From Ephemerocybe angulata (Eukaryota; Basidiomycota; Agaricomycetes; Agaricales; Psathyrellaceae), in assembly GCA_013368325.1 (NCBI GenBank), contig JAACJK010000170.1:248001-312000 (forward strand): DNA of 64,000 bases, read 5' to 3'. The translations under genes and the position numbers were made by a program. How positions within the stretch are numbered: the first letter of the stretch is position 1; every line of letters begins with the position of its first letter. Positions 11,601-20,834 of this stretch are shown here, in pieces. The notes beneath the pieces were generated by a model. The model saw only the letters and a list, made by a program, of their open reading frames with translations. It was not told the DNA's origin and searched no databases.

Positions 11601-14600
11601 GGTTTGTTCTAATTTGTGCCTTATCCTTAGCAACTGCTTGGTCCCACCCAATATCTTGTAACACAGAAGTCATATCTTGTACCTTCTTCAGTCTCTCAAG
11701 TTCAGCAGGGCTAAGCACTCCATTTGCAATAGCTTCAAGGTCAAGGCCTTCTTGTGCAGCTGTCCATTCAGAGGCTAATACTCCATCTTCACATTGCTCA
11801 AAGTCAATTCCAGATAGATGTCCATCGTAAATTCCACTTGACTGATGCATCTGTGCTCTGTAATCATCTCTTGCATCTAAGCACTCATATTTAAGGTTGA
11901 TATTTGCCATAATCTGAATGTAGCATTCAGGAAAGCTGTAGTTACTGAAGGCTTCATGCCATCCACTATATCCAGCACGCAGATCGATACCACTTCTCCA
12001 GGGCTTAAAAAGGCTCAGCATAGCTACTGCATAGTCACCTTGGTCACCGACATCACATCTCGGTAATGGTGGCCCCAAAATGTTAGGTACAATGTGATTG
12101 ACCAATCCGCAATTCATTCTTAGAGCATGTGTTTCTGAAAGAGGGTGTTCATTCATAAATCTATACGTGTTTTTAGTCAACTTCTTTTCATCACCTTTTG
12201 GTATAGCAATTGAAGTACAACGTTGAATGAATTCATACACACACAAGTTCTCTGCTTCAGATGGGCGATAGATGTAGTCATGTACAAATGAGAGGCCAAT
12301 GTATTTTCCATCTTTCTTCATGATCATGATTTTGTCAAATTCATCTTCTTCTGCCTCTATCGGAAAAGCCCTTCTAGCCTCAAACATATACTGCTTCCAA
12401 TACATGGGTTTGAATGTGTGGCTAGTGTAATGATCAGGATTCTCCAGCAAATATAGAGATATCATTGGAGCACCTAGTTCCATCTTTGCAGAAATTGAAT
12501 TGACCATTCTGGTCATCAAACGCCTCGCTTTTTCTTTTGCTTTCATGTCACCAACCAGTATATCTGAGCTTTTGGATATAATCGATTGAATAGCATCGTA
12601 TAGAACATGTGTTTTCAATCCTTGCTTGGTAATGTAATCAGTAACATATACAATGACTGCCTTAACCGCAGTACCAGACATTAAGCTAGTTACATCGGTA
12701 TTGCACCCCAACACAAATGTGACTACTCGATTAACATAATTGACCCAGGCTTCACCTTTCTTCATAATGAGTGCTCCTGTTGTTGGATCGACTTTGGTCT
12801 CTGCATGTAAAGGTCTAGGAAAGCGCGCTCTACATCTTTTAAATATATTATCAGTACAGGCTCGATACACCATTTTCTTGCTTGTAGTTCCATCTAGGTT
12901 GATGTACCGCTGACATGAATGCAGATTTGATCGTAGAAACACTGTATCAAATCTGTATAGAAAATACGACCACCATCCTTGCTTTGATTTACAGAATCTA
13001 CAGTCGCATACATCATTTTGGTCAGGCATAGTACTTTCACATTTTCCAGAAGGTGGAGGAATTGGAAGAGTTTCAACTTCATCATATGGTGCGCTTTGTT
13101 CTGCCGTATCAGCACGTGCAGTAACCTCAGATTGCGAACCAGTTGCAAACTCTCCACAGTGCGTCGACTCGAGCCATTCTACAACTGCTTTTTGCCAGAC
13201 CAAATCATTCATAATTTTATCTCTCATTTTCTGTGGGCTTAGGTTGCCTTTAAGCCAAATAAGCATATGCAAGTGCAATGTTAATCGCCCCTGTTGCTCA
13301 ACAGTTCCGTAGTATGCAGAAACGTCTCCAAATAAGCCTCGGCCATCTATATTGACCCCCATAAGATCCTGGATAAATATTAAAACCATATAATGAAAGA
13401 ATCGTGCAGCGGCAACCGGATTTTTGCAGACTTTTAGCAATCTCTCTTTTTCTGGACCAATGTCTGGAGTGAATTTGACATTATCAGAGGCAAAATAGAT
13501 GCACAAAGGATGTTTAGTATCAACAGGCGCCATAGTAAAATACCAAGATGGACTACCATGACTAGCCACTAAAGACCAAGCCTCATTGCGCATTCCTTTT
13601 TTAGCTGTTATAGAACCCTTCACGTTTGACATTATGCAATCAAGATCAGAAACGACCTTCTTGCATTGCTTTTCCATATCGGTTTCAGCTTTGACAATTT
13701 CACCATTAGCCATATGTGTCGCCAGGGATTGAAGAACAGTCATATCTACAGAGAGTAAGCGACTGGTTATTTCATCAAAGTTTGCTCGATTGGTCGCAAC
13801 CCTTCCAGATGTTGAAACAGCCCCCATCTGTTCATGGCTGAAGGCAATGAAAGGGAAGTTGGGATCGACTTGAAAGCGTTTGTCATGGTACATGAGAAGA
13901 CGACGCTTATGCATTTTACTTGACAACCCTTCAACAGATCCTACGCCTCCAAGGCCATACGGGAATAGCCAGGGAAACATTTGGGGATAAAGTTGGGGGT
14001 TACTCCAAATCGAAACCAAGTCAAGGCGCCCAACATTGAGAAATCTTCCTTCATTATTCAAATGGTGAACAGCCCTTGCTTTCAGCTTTCTAACAGAGAC
14101 AGTTTCAATATCCTGCGCTGTAATGCCATGTACTGTAAATGGACATTCTCCTTCTTCGGTACCATCTTCATCATCCATGTCATGTATACTTGTACTCTCT
14201 GCAAGCTTGTTCCCAATTTTCTGAATATACTCAACAGTTACAGGAGGCACATCTTCAGGATAAGAGTCAAGGTTTTTCTGTGAAATGTCAATATTTGCAT
14301 AATCAGAATGATTGAGCTTCAACCATTTCAATGCCTGAGCAACATGGTTTCTTCTCACAAGAAAAGGTGTTCGCTTATAAGTCGCATGATCAGGCTTGGT
14401 TGGCCCTGTAAATAGAATTGCCAAAACTTCCTCGATATCCTCTCTCGGAGGTGGAAGCCTTTCATATATCTGGGGCATAGGTGACTCAAAGGCAACAAAG
14501 TTGGCCTTCATTTTTCGCATGCCTGTTGATACTTTTGCCCAGCAAACTGTATGGCGAACTTTAGCAATAAGGAGTCTTTCAACATATCGTAACTCGGACA

Positions 14601-17055
14601 ATTCCCTGGGAATATTACCAAGCCACAGGCCATTAGCCAATGCGTACTTTGGAATATCGCCTTTGCGAAGGGAAGCTCGGCAGTCATCACATACTTTATC
14701 ACAGGTATCATCAATCACAGGTGCATTGTACTCTTTTGCAGTATCCTTTTCAGACTTTCTTTCTCTTTTAGCACAGCCATCACGGATTAAAACATTCAAA
14801 TGACCTTGGATAGCCTTTAGCTTGCTTAGTTGCTTCAGCGGAACCAACATTCCGCAAACTGCACACCCTGCTTCTTCGAACTGGGATGGATCAAATTTAG
14901 TGCAGGCTCGGGCAATGATTTCCATTTCAACATCAGGTGTAAGTGGTGGCGGGGGGAAGGATGTATTTCCAATATCTTCATGCAAGAATTCTAACGATTT
15001 CTTCTCTGATGTAGGTTCAAAAGCTTTCAATTTGTTTTGTGCACGGTGACTTCTATTACGCGCATTCGACTGCATCTGCTTTCCCGGTACAATTTCTAAC
15101 TCTGCTGCGCAATCAACACACATATTACATTGATGAGTGCTAAGAGCAGCATCAACATCTGCTCTCTTGGCACGTGCAGGAAGTACTACACCATGATGTA
15201 GCAAAACATCCCTAGCAGTAGTAATACTTAGAAGTTGGGCGAGTATCCCTAGCGGTAACCTCGCATGCATGATGTTCTGCGCACTATCAAAGAGTGTCTT
15301 TTTAACAGCCACAGGCCCATATGATACAAACTTCAACAAGTACCCAGGAAAATCAGCAGAGCGATGCGGAGTAATAATATATTGATCAAGCGTGGGCGCA
15401 AATGGTATAGCCTTTGAAAGGGCACCACCAACAGGACTAAGTGTACTGCGGGGTGTCTTGCTGGCCATAGCATTAGTCCCCGCTCGGGGCGCGTCGCACT
15501 CAGCAATAGACTTAGGCCCCATTCGGGGCACATGACACTCACGCATCAAGCCAATCCCCGCTCGGGGCACTTCACACTCAGCACTGAAGCCAGACCCTGC
15601 TCGGGGCACTTCGCATACAGCAGTAGAATTAGACCCCAATTGGGGCACGGCACACTCAGCAATAGAATTAGACCCCACCCGGGGCGCGTCGCACTTAGCA
15701 ATAGAATTAGACCCCACCTGGTGCGCGTCGCACTCAGCGATAGAATTAGACCCCACTCGGGGCATGTCGCACTGAGCAATAGAAATAGACCCCATTCGGG
15801 GCACATCGCACTTAGCAATAGAAATAGACCCCGTTCGGGGCACGTCGCGCTCAACAATCAAACCAGACCCCGCTTGGGGCACGTCGCGCTCAGCAATCGA
15901 GCCAGACCCTGCTCGGGGTATGTCACACTCAGCAACAGGATCATACCCCACTCGGGGCACAGTGATAGACCCCACACGGGGCACGTTGCACTCGGCAACG
16001 GAGTTAGACCCTGCTCGGGGCATGTCACACTCAGCAATTGAGCCAGACCCCGCTCGGGGCACATCACACTCAGTAACGGAGTCAAACCCTGCTCGGGGCA
16101 CAGTGATAGATCCTACTCGGTGTGGCAAACAAGGACAGGATGGCAGAGATGACGAGCACGTGCCGGAAAGTAAATCCGATGAGTGAGAGAAAACATTAGA
16201 GAGTATGTCTGGTGAGCAAACATTGGAGAGCGCACCTGGAGAATGAGCTGTGGCGAGCAGTTGGGCTGCCAAGCGAGTATCAGATGCGCAAGTACTGGAG
16301 AGCAGGTCCAGTGAGCAAGTGTTGGAGTATAGGTCCGGTAAGCGAGCAGTGGAGAGCAGTGGAGAGACCGAGCGAGAGTCAGAGCATGAGCGAGTGTCAG
16401 AGCACGAAGTCAATGAGCATGGTAGATCCGGCAAGTGAGTACTACAGAGCGAGCAAGCATCCGGGGTCGGTGGGGCCGAAAGACAAGAGTCAGAGCACAA
16501 GTTCAACGAGTTTGGGATTGGGGGTGTATCTGCCAAGTGAGCGCTGCGGAGAAGAACGGTCGAGCGAGCATTGGAGGGCGGTGTTGAGGCGCTGGTGATC
16601 GCGGGCAGAGCTGGCGGGAAAGCATCGTAAACCGGGAACGGGGCACGACTGTCGGAGGTCAGGGTCGGCAGGAGAGCAAGGGAGGGGCACATTGACGAGG
16701 TCTCGAGGGTGGAAAGGTGAGCAGACACCACTGGTAAAGTCTTTGAGCTAGATTGGGCCAGGGAAGGAGCGTCGGCAGGGGGTGTTGGTTTGGATGAGCA
16801 GGATGGGAGCAAGGTAGACGGGCGAGGACTAGAAGCCTGTGTAATCGCGTGAGGGGCTCGTAACATCAATGCGAATGAGATTTGAGGTCGTACCGGAGAG
16901 CGTAGTAGCGTATTTATTGAAGTGTATGCAAACGGGGGCCTTCCGATGAGGCCGGATGATAGACTGCAGTGGGCAGGCGCGCCAATTGCCAACGGATCTC
17001 CACCATAACAGTGGAGAAAGAAGCCCGAAAGTGATCTAGATAAAGTAAAGTTCAT
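8623..17055 (-). CDS. Helitron-type Rep/PIF1 helicase H2 with USP-like C-terminus
   Basis: Intact 2810-codon frame. Residues 1-305 are Ser/Pro/Cys-rich low complexity; about 310-525 are 13-residue tandem repeats; a Cys-rich SAP-like module follows at about 570-640; DUF6570-type region about 690-930; Helitron-like N domain with HLH (TLHLHMLIWL) near 1262; Y2 tyrosines in YVTDYITKQG near 1470; PIF1-type helicase with GGMGGTGKSQ near 1927 and FFDEVSML as Walker B. The last 250 residues look like a ubiquitin-specific protease: Cys box NNSCAYDSM near 2553, CxxC pairs (CDHC, CQIC), His box YYGGSHFTS near 2757 and WYHDGM after it. The body is visibly more AT-rich than H1, the neighbours and its own N-terminus. 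The stop codon is only 55 bp inside the left TIR. All catalytic motifs are present, so this copy could be active. The start is the first ATG of the frame; a later start after the repeats is possible. Confidence 0.88.
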   Translation of the reverse strand: MNFTLSRSLSGFFLHCYGGDPLAIGAPAHCSLSSGLIGRPPFAYTSINTLLRSPVRPQISFALMLRAPHAITQASSPRPSTLLPSCSSKPTPPADAPSLAQSSSKTLPVVSAHLSTLETSSMCPSLALLPTLTSDSRAPFPVYDAFPPALPAITSASTPPSNARSTVLLRSAHLADTPPIPNSLNLCSDSCLSAPPTPDACSLCSTHLPDLPCSLTSCSDTRSCSDSRSVSPLLSTARLPDLYSNTCSLDLLSSTCASDTRLAAQLLATAHSPGALSNVCSPDILSNVFSHSSDLLSGTCSSSLPSCPCLPHRVGSITVPRAGFDSVTECDVPRAGSGSIAECDMPRAGSNSVAECNVPRVGSITVPRVGYDPVAECDIPRAGSGSIAERDVPQAGSGLIVERDVPRTGSISIAKCDVPRMGSISIAQCDMPRVGSNSIAECDAHQVGSNSIAKCDAPRVGSNSIAECAVPQLGSNSTAVCEVPRAGSGFSAECEVPRAGIGLMRECHVPRMGPKSIAECDAPRAGTNAMASKTPRSTLSPVGGALSKAIPFAPTLDQYIITPHRSADFPGYLLKFVSYGPVAVKKTLFDSAQNIMHARLPLGILAQLLSITTARDVLLHHGVVLPARAKRADVDAALSTHQCNMCVDCAAELEIVPGKQMQSNARNRSHRAQNKLKAFEPTSEKKSLEFLHEDIGNTSFPPPPLTPDVEMEIIARACTKFDPSQFEEAGCAVCGMLVPLKQLSKLKAIQGHLNVLIRDGCAKRERKSEKDTAKEYNAPVIDDTCDKVCDDCRASLRKGDIPKYALANGLWLGNIPRELSELRYVERLLIAKVRHTVCWAKVSTGMRKMKANFVAFESPMPQIYERLPPPREDIEEVLAILFTGPTKPDHATYKRTPFLVRRNHVAQALKWLKLNHSDYANIDISQKNLDSYPEDVPPVTVEYIQKIGNKLAESTSIHDMDDEDGTEEGECPFTVHGITAQDIETVSVRKLKARAVHHLNNEGRFLNVGRLDLVSIWSNPQLYPQMFPWLFPYGLGGVGSVEGLSSKMHKRRLLMYHDKRFQVDPNFPFIAFSHEQMGAVSTSGRVATNRANFDEITSRLLSVDMTVLQSLATHMANGEIVKAETDMEKQCKKVVSDLDCIMSNVKGSITAKKGMRNEAWSLVASHGSPSWYFTMAPVDTKHPLCIYFASDNVKFTPDIGPEKERLLKVCKNPVAAARFFHYMVLIFIQDLMGVNIDGRGLFGDVSAYYGTVEQQGRLTLHLHMLIWLKGNLSPQKMRDKIMNDLVWQKAVVEWLESTHCGEFATGSQSEVTARADTAEQSAPYDEVETLPIPPPSGKCESTMPDQNDVCDCRFCKSKQGWWSYFLYRFDTVFLRSNLHSCQRYINLDGTTSKKMVYRACTDNIFKRCRARFPRPLHAETKVDPTTGALIMKKGEAWVNYVNRVVTFVLGCNTDVTSLMSGTAVKAVIVYVTDYITKQGLKTHVLYDAIQSIISKSSDILVGDMKAKEKARRLMTRMVNSISAKMELGAPMISLYLLENPDHYTSHTFKPMYWKQYMFEARRAFPIEAEEDEFDKIMIMKKDGKYIGLSFVHDYIYRPSEAENLCVYEFIQRCTSIAIPKGDEKKLTKNTYRFMNEHPLSETHALRMNCGLVNHIVPNILGPPLPRCDVGDQGDYAVAMLSLFKPWRSGIDLRAGYSGWHEAFSNYSFPECYIQIMANINLKYECLDARDDYRAQMHQSSGIYDGHLSGIDFEQCEDGVLASEWTAAQEGLDLEAIANGVLSPAELERLKKVQDMTSVLQDIGWDQAVAKDKAQIRTNHPSKMPPSHWKALVQNKRVEIMDARATQMPTTCESKKDLQKRCKLDGNVFIADKSYLLKSFSLNEEEHQTFVNESINQFSLNYEQEKAFRIVANHAADPYSEVLHMYIGGMGGTGKSQVLKALSFFFRLRKESYKLIVVAPTGSAAALLGGMTYHTAFGINDKTSKTNLASIKDRLTGVEYIFFDEVSMLSCRDIYRISERLCHTLNNPDESFGGLNMILVGDFAQLPPVVGGEAASLYGRIEYSSTNPNKQKELIGQCIWHEFTTVVMLTENMRQVKPGDEAFRTMLENMRYKACTWDDIKFLRSRISSILSGRSSICSPEFRNVSVITTRNLLKDTMNDIGSKRFATESNQELVYFYSEDHISIESGESTRCRLKGKSTAHIINEAMQRDLWYQIPSTTDKHVPGRLGICIGLPVLIRNNSATELGITNGQEGFIHSWQSTVGSKGQSVLETVFVELVNPPSKINLRGLPENVVPILPTTTHQLVCSLRGGTKVLIDRTQVDMLPNFAMTDFASQGKTREFNVVDLQACRTHHSMYTALSRGTSAEGTLLLRDFSPSIVMNGISGRQRQEFRELALLHEITDMRYKGLLPVEIFGIHRKELIASFRKWKGECYVPKSIHKSLRWNNDKPWAVDDNPHLEWQIVKEDQKRTKNVASSKNLDPFKAFVPAVGSNSLKRKSMPNDISDEDRFKKLKLDDTGRDFVNDVDMIDMQTQPTTIQDISLPGSQWQNNSCAYDSMLCILYAIWITNPQQWSAYFASVQIPETTEALAIGFEEYRTKRGTLEAACENWRQSMAHLSPDLFHLGNYTSVINLIDSMFVFENPVYKIPQLCDHCAEPDRRRGYMHTANLQLNADDEGSSIQTWLTPHLFANVQEDLQCQICNRQLTSRIRLLSNASHIVWVAFDRHEHMQISTLLKIPTEGGEVQEYILAGIIYYGGSHFTSRIIKGDQVWYHDGMVNGGQAEYEGIIFALGDLKHKGNKNVQSAIYIPKL
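15480..16135 (-). repeat. 39-bp coding minisatellite in H2
   Basis: About sixteen 39-bp units plus two shortened ones. On the coding strand each reads as a 13-residue unit of the type CDVPRAGSGSIAE. Every unit holds a GC-rich near-palindrome (CCCCGCTCGGGGC and variants) that could fold into a small hairpin. Units differ by point changes but keep the frame, so the array seems to have expanded within coding sequence. Confidence 0.88.
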
Positions 17056-20000
17056 GTTGGTGGGATGTGTTGTGAGGTGCGGTCAAGTTGCGAAGACGAC
17101 GGTCTGCGACGATGGTGGGGAGAGGCAAGCTGTGAAGGCGATGACGAAGCATTCCGGCGCCCGCCGGCACTCCGGCGGTGTCGGGTGATGTCCGTCAATC
17201 GCGGTTCCCCTCGTTGCTGAGATCGCGTTTATTTCAAGATTCGATGGCCCTAGTAATTTAGGATTGATTCATAGTTCATACAATAGATACATTTTTCTCC
17301 AGGCCACAGGAGACTGACTACATAGGGTGAAGAAGAGTCAAGGAAGAGCTACTAACAAGTGCGACGAGGCAATAGCAAAAATCTCTTGCCACCATCACCG
17401 TCCCTCCGCACCGCAATCGACGCGGCCCGTCATCGTACACCCCCGTCCAGTCCAGCCTCTTCCTGTCATCCCTCGCTCGCCACATCCCCCCACCGGAATG
17501 CGCCTAACCCCCGGGGCCACCCTCGCCTTACTCATCCTCCCTTCCAGGAACCGCGCGCTAAACGGTAATACCAAGAAAAGCGCGCCAGTGTGCTGCGAGG
17601 GGAGGGTAGCGGTGGAGGAAGACCCGTGAAGTCGTACCAGCCATTCGATTTGGAGGGACGGCAGCAAACGACGGATTCTGGCGGCGGTTGACTGAGATGC
17701 TGTAATTGTGGAGCGTCGTTGGACACGGGTGTGGTGATGGTGGTGGTGTACTTATAGTAACGCGGTGGAGATGTTGGTGCTGGGGCGCCATTCGACATGG
17801 CTCCGGCGGAGGCGCAAAGGTGTCACGTAGTCGAGGGCACAGCGGAGGTGGCGGTGGACGGCGACTCAGCGGTTCGAGGCCGAGGGACGAGTGCGACGTT
17901 GTGGGGACTAGCGGGGTTCTGGCGTTGGAGGAATAGACGTCGCTGCTAAGGTAGGGCGAGGGCAAGGCGCCGTACGACGCTGTCGCGGGGGTTGTACCAG
18001 CGTAGGGGAGCGACCATCCCGGGCGCTCGCGCATGGCCTTGACCTTAGCTCAGATCCGCCCCACTTTAACACTACTCGACTCTGCTGCTACAATTTCCGG
18101 TCCGCGCCCGATACCACCTCCACTGCGCGGGCGGCGATACGGCTGGCGTAGCTCGTGCACAAAAGGACGCAGCGGATGAGGAGCTGGAGGAAAGTGGTCG
18201 ATCTCAAATTTGAAGAAGATGCCGGGGCCGTGGTAGCGACGAAGTTCTTATCTGTGGCTTCGAAGGAGTTGTCGAAAGGCTGGACGGTCTCTGGGAAGTA
18301 GGGGCCGAAGGACAACTCTGATATCACATGGGACAGGTTCATTCCTGGGAGGACACGTTAACGGTACAGCGTTATCAGTGAACGGGGAGACGAACCGTTG
18401 TCGCCCATGCTCGGCACTCTCAAATAAGGCGGTTGAATGGTTGCATCGTTGCGAGCGAGAGGCGGCGGCGGCGGGTAGAAACTGCTTGGTGTCGTGGACG
18501 CGATTTGGAGGCAGTGGTGGGCGAGGAGAAGAAGCTTAACGTGGTTGGACGCTGATTGGAGGTAGCGGTGGCGAGCAGAGATCCCTCGGCGACGTTGAAA
18601 CGCGAGCTGGAGACAATAGGGTGGAAGAGATGGATGTTCGGCATCGTAAACGCGAGCTGGAGGCAGCGATGGGCAAGGACAGGCTTCCCGGCGTTGATGA
18701 ACGCGAGCCAAAGGTAATGGGGTGCGACGGTCGAATGCTCGCTTCCTTGCACTGGAGGGGGCGGCGACGGCGAGTCAAGACTACTCGGTGACGCTGGACG
18801 CGAGCTGGAGGCCGCGGTGAGCACGGAGAGGGCCTCGTCGAGCACAGCCGGGACCTACATGCAAGGTCAGCCGTGCGATGGGGACAGCACTTAACACACG
18901 TTCGGCTTACCTTGTGCTGTCGAACGGGGAGACTTTGAGTGAGGGGGGTGGGGCATAGCGGTCCACGGTCGAGGTGTGTCATTGGACACGGCGACGTAGA
19001 CACGGGTCGGAAAGCGGCTCGGCGCTGTTTGAGGCAGGCCACGGGTGAGGCGATGAGCAGCCCCACGTTCAGCTGCGGTGCACGCCGGGCCTGGCAAGCC
19101 GAGGCCGACGACGTGCAAGCACCGTCAGTGAATGTCGTCCCATCACGCCTGTAACAGACGTGCTTGGAGTGAGAGGGCTGGCAATGTCGAAGGCGGCGAG
19201 GGTGTTCCGAGGCTCGAAAAGGTTTGGGCCCGGTGTGAGTGTGGGGGAGGCGCGGACACGCGACGCCGGACACTGGTATGGGCTAATTCGATGGTGGTGG
19301 GTGATTTGGTGCTGGCGGTCTAGTTGAGCGATGTCGACCTGCGAGGCAATGAGGAACGTAGTAGAAGTGCATTGTGGGTCCGGCTTACCTGGTCGGTCAT
19401 GAGCATTGAGCAGGAGGGACGAAAGCGGGGCAAGGTGGATCGTGTGATTGGCCCGTGTGCTGCACGTGATCCGCTTCCGTTCAGTCATGTGCTATATTGC
19501 AGATTCCCGACGTCGGAAATCTGCAAGATGGCACTCACCAGGCACCTCGACTCGTTTTCGCCTCCACAGCGGTCCCCCGAGCAACGAGCATAGCAGCAAA
19601 AGCGACGACAGCGGTCTGTCACTCTGTGGTCGTCACCATGAGGGTGGCTATGAGCCTATGGCGTATGTGCACTCACCGCTGTTCACGCGTTGCAGATGGC
19701 GCGGTAGAGTCTACGGCCGGCGACTGCGAATCATAAGTGAGTCCAGTGTCCATAAAGCGAGATGTACTCACCTCCATGGTATAGATGACCGGGCGCGAGA
19801 GGGGAGCGCGCCCCAGCGCTATTGAAGTGAAGCTACACCGCCGTGAGGCAAGCGGACGGTAGCATGAACAACATCCACAACCATTCGATCGCTAAAGCCG
19901 GGGAGCCATACGCTCGTAGCGTTCAACCTAACTCTCCCGGATCCTGGTTTGGTTTTCGACCACTTACTCATGGCCCGAGATGTAAGCACGGTTCGGTTAC

Positions 20001-20330
20001 CATATGGCTATTATGAGAATGGGGTCGCTAATGATCACGTTCGTAGCGCGTCGATCACAAAGGAGGCCATTCTGCGCTGAATTTCGCCTTCGCCTCTCTT
20101 GTTACCCACTCGCTCTTCATGACGAACACCTCCGAACTCTGGCTCAACGAGACAAGCTCCTCCTTGGATCGCAGTCTCCTCTACGGAAATAGTGGGTCTC
20201 CTCGCTCCTTCATAACCTCCCGCCTGGCGTGCTGACTTGGGTTTGACTCCCAGACGCTGATGAGGGTCAAGCAGATCCGTGACCCGATGAGCATGGGTCG
20301 TGGACTCACCCACCCCGACGCGTTCATGGT
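17056..20330. other. Gene-poor, GC-rich repetitive stretch
   Basis: More than 3 kb with no convincing gene. Open frames on both strands overlap each other, are biased in composition and lack recognisable domains. Visible structure: a GC-rich hairpin-prone patch near 17155-17190 (gcgcccgccggcactccggcgg) upstream of H2, a short AT-rich stretch at 17225-17300, and the degenerate repeat at 18480-18830. It may be the 5' non-coding region of H2 or the body of the TIR element. Confidence 0.5.
18480..18830. repeat. Degenerate ~50-bp tandem repeat
   Basis: Variants of ACGCGAGCTGGAGGCAGCGATGG recur near 18495, 18545, 18598, 18650, 18702 and 18795. The spacing is about 50 bp with one longer gap. The units are diverged and do not share one reading frame, so this is best read as an old minisatellite, not a protein repeat. 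Confidence 0.55.
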
Positions 20331-20741
20331 ATGCCATTCCGCCAGCATCGGATGCCCTTCTCATCCTCTTCAACCCGAACCACAACTATATTTCCGGACA
20401 ACTTCTGGTTCAAACGGCAAGTTCTCAGACGACGACTTTGCCCGCATCATCCAGGACGCCACAGAGGACCCTGCTGGTCAATATCGCGCATGTGGGACCG
20501 CTGCTATCTTCAAGCCCATTACGATGCGGCTGTTCTCCACCACGTCTCCTCCAAAGTCCGCGCCGACACCGTTGCCGCTGCTACCTCGTTCCCAACCCCT
20601 GGCCGTTGGATTGGAAGCAACGACGTACCGCTGCCGCCGCTCAACGTCGATCCCCTCTTCGACTTACACCACATCCCGCTATTTGCAGCCGCCATCCTCC
20701 CCAAGAGACGTCGTCAGATGTTTGCTGGACATATTATGTAG
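20331..20741 (+). pseudogene. Possible decayed coding fragment, unassigned
   Basis: The frame ending at 20741 contains a protein-like stretch (about 20540-20730, including GRWIGSNDVPLPPLN and LFDLHHIPLFAAAIL). A second frame holds KFSDDDFARIIQDATEDP at about 20410-20470. The switch between frames suggests a gene fragment with frameshifts, perhaps from an old retroelement. It lies outside the LINE as defined by its target duplication. I do not recognise the family. Confidence 0.3.
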
Positions 20742-20820
20742 TGCACCCCGTAGATAGCCATCTTTAATGTATGAACTTTCAGACTTGACATCAGAAAGGA
20801 GAGCGCTCACCAGAGGAGTA

Positions 20821-20834
20821 AGTAAGTACAAGAG
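20821..20834 (+). repeat. LINE target-site duplication, left copy
   Basis: AGTAAGTACAAGAG. The right copy is at 27675-27688 immediately after the poly(A). Fourteen bases is a usual length for target-primed LINE insertion. Confidence 0.9.

Noticed and set aside
15532..16186. Open frames on both strands across the 39-bp repeats, and a CRISPR-like look of the array
   Set aside because: The units are contiguous with no unique spacers, and the extra frames arise from the repeat period being a multiple of three. The minus-strand H2 frame explains the region.
17395..19488. Several 100-245-codon frames in the GC-rich stretch
   Set aside because: They overlap on both strands, have Pro/Ser/Arg-biased composition and share no domain or paralogue in the window.
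20260..20834. True 5' part of the LINE ORF1
   Set aside because: The 14-bp target duplication ends at 20834, so this sequence is outside the element.
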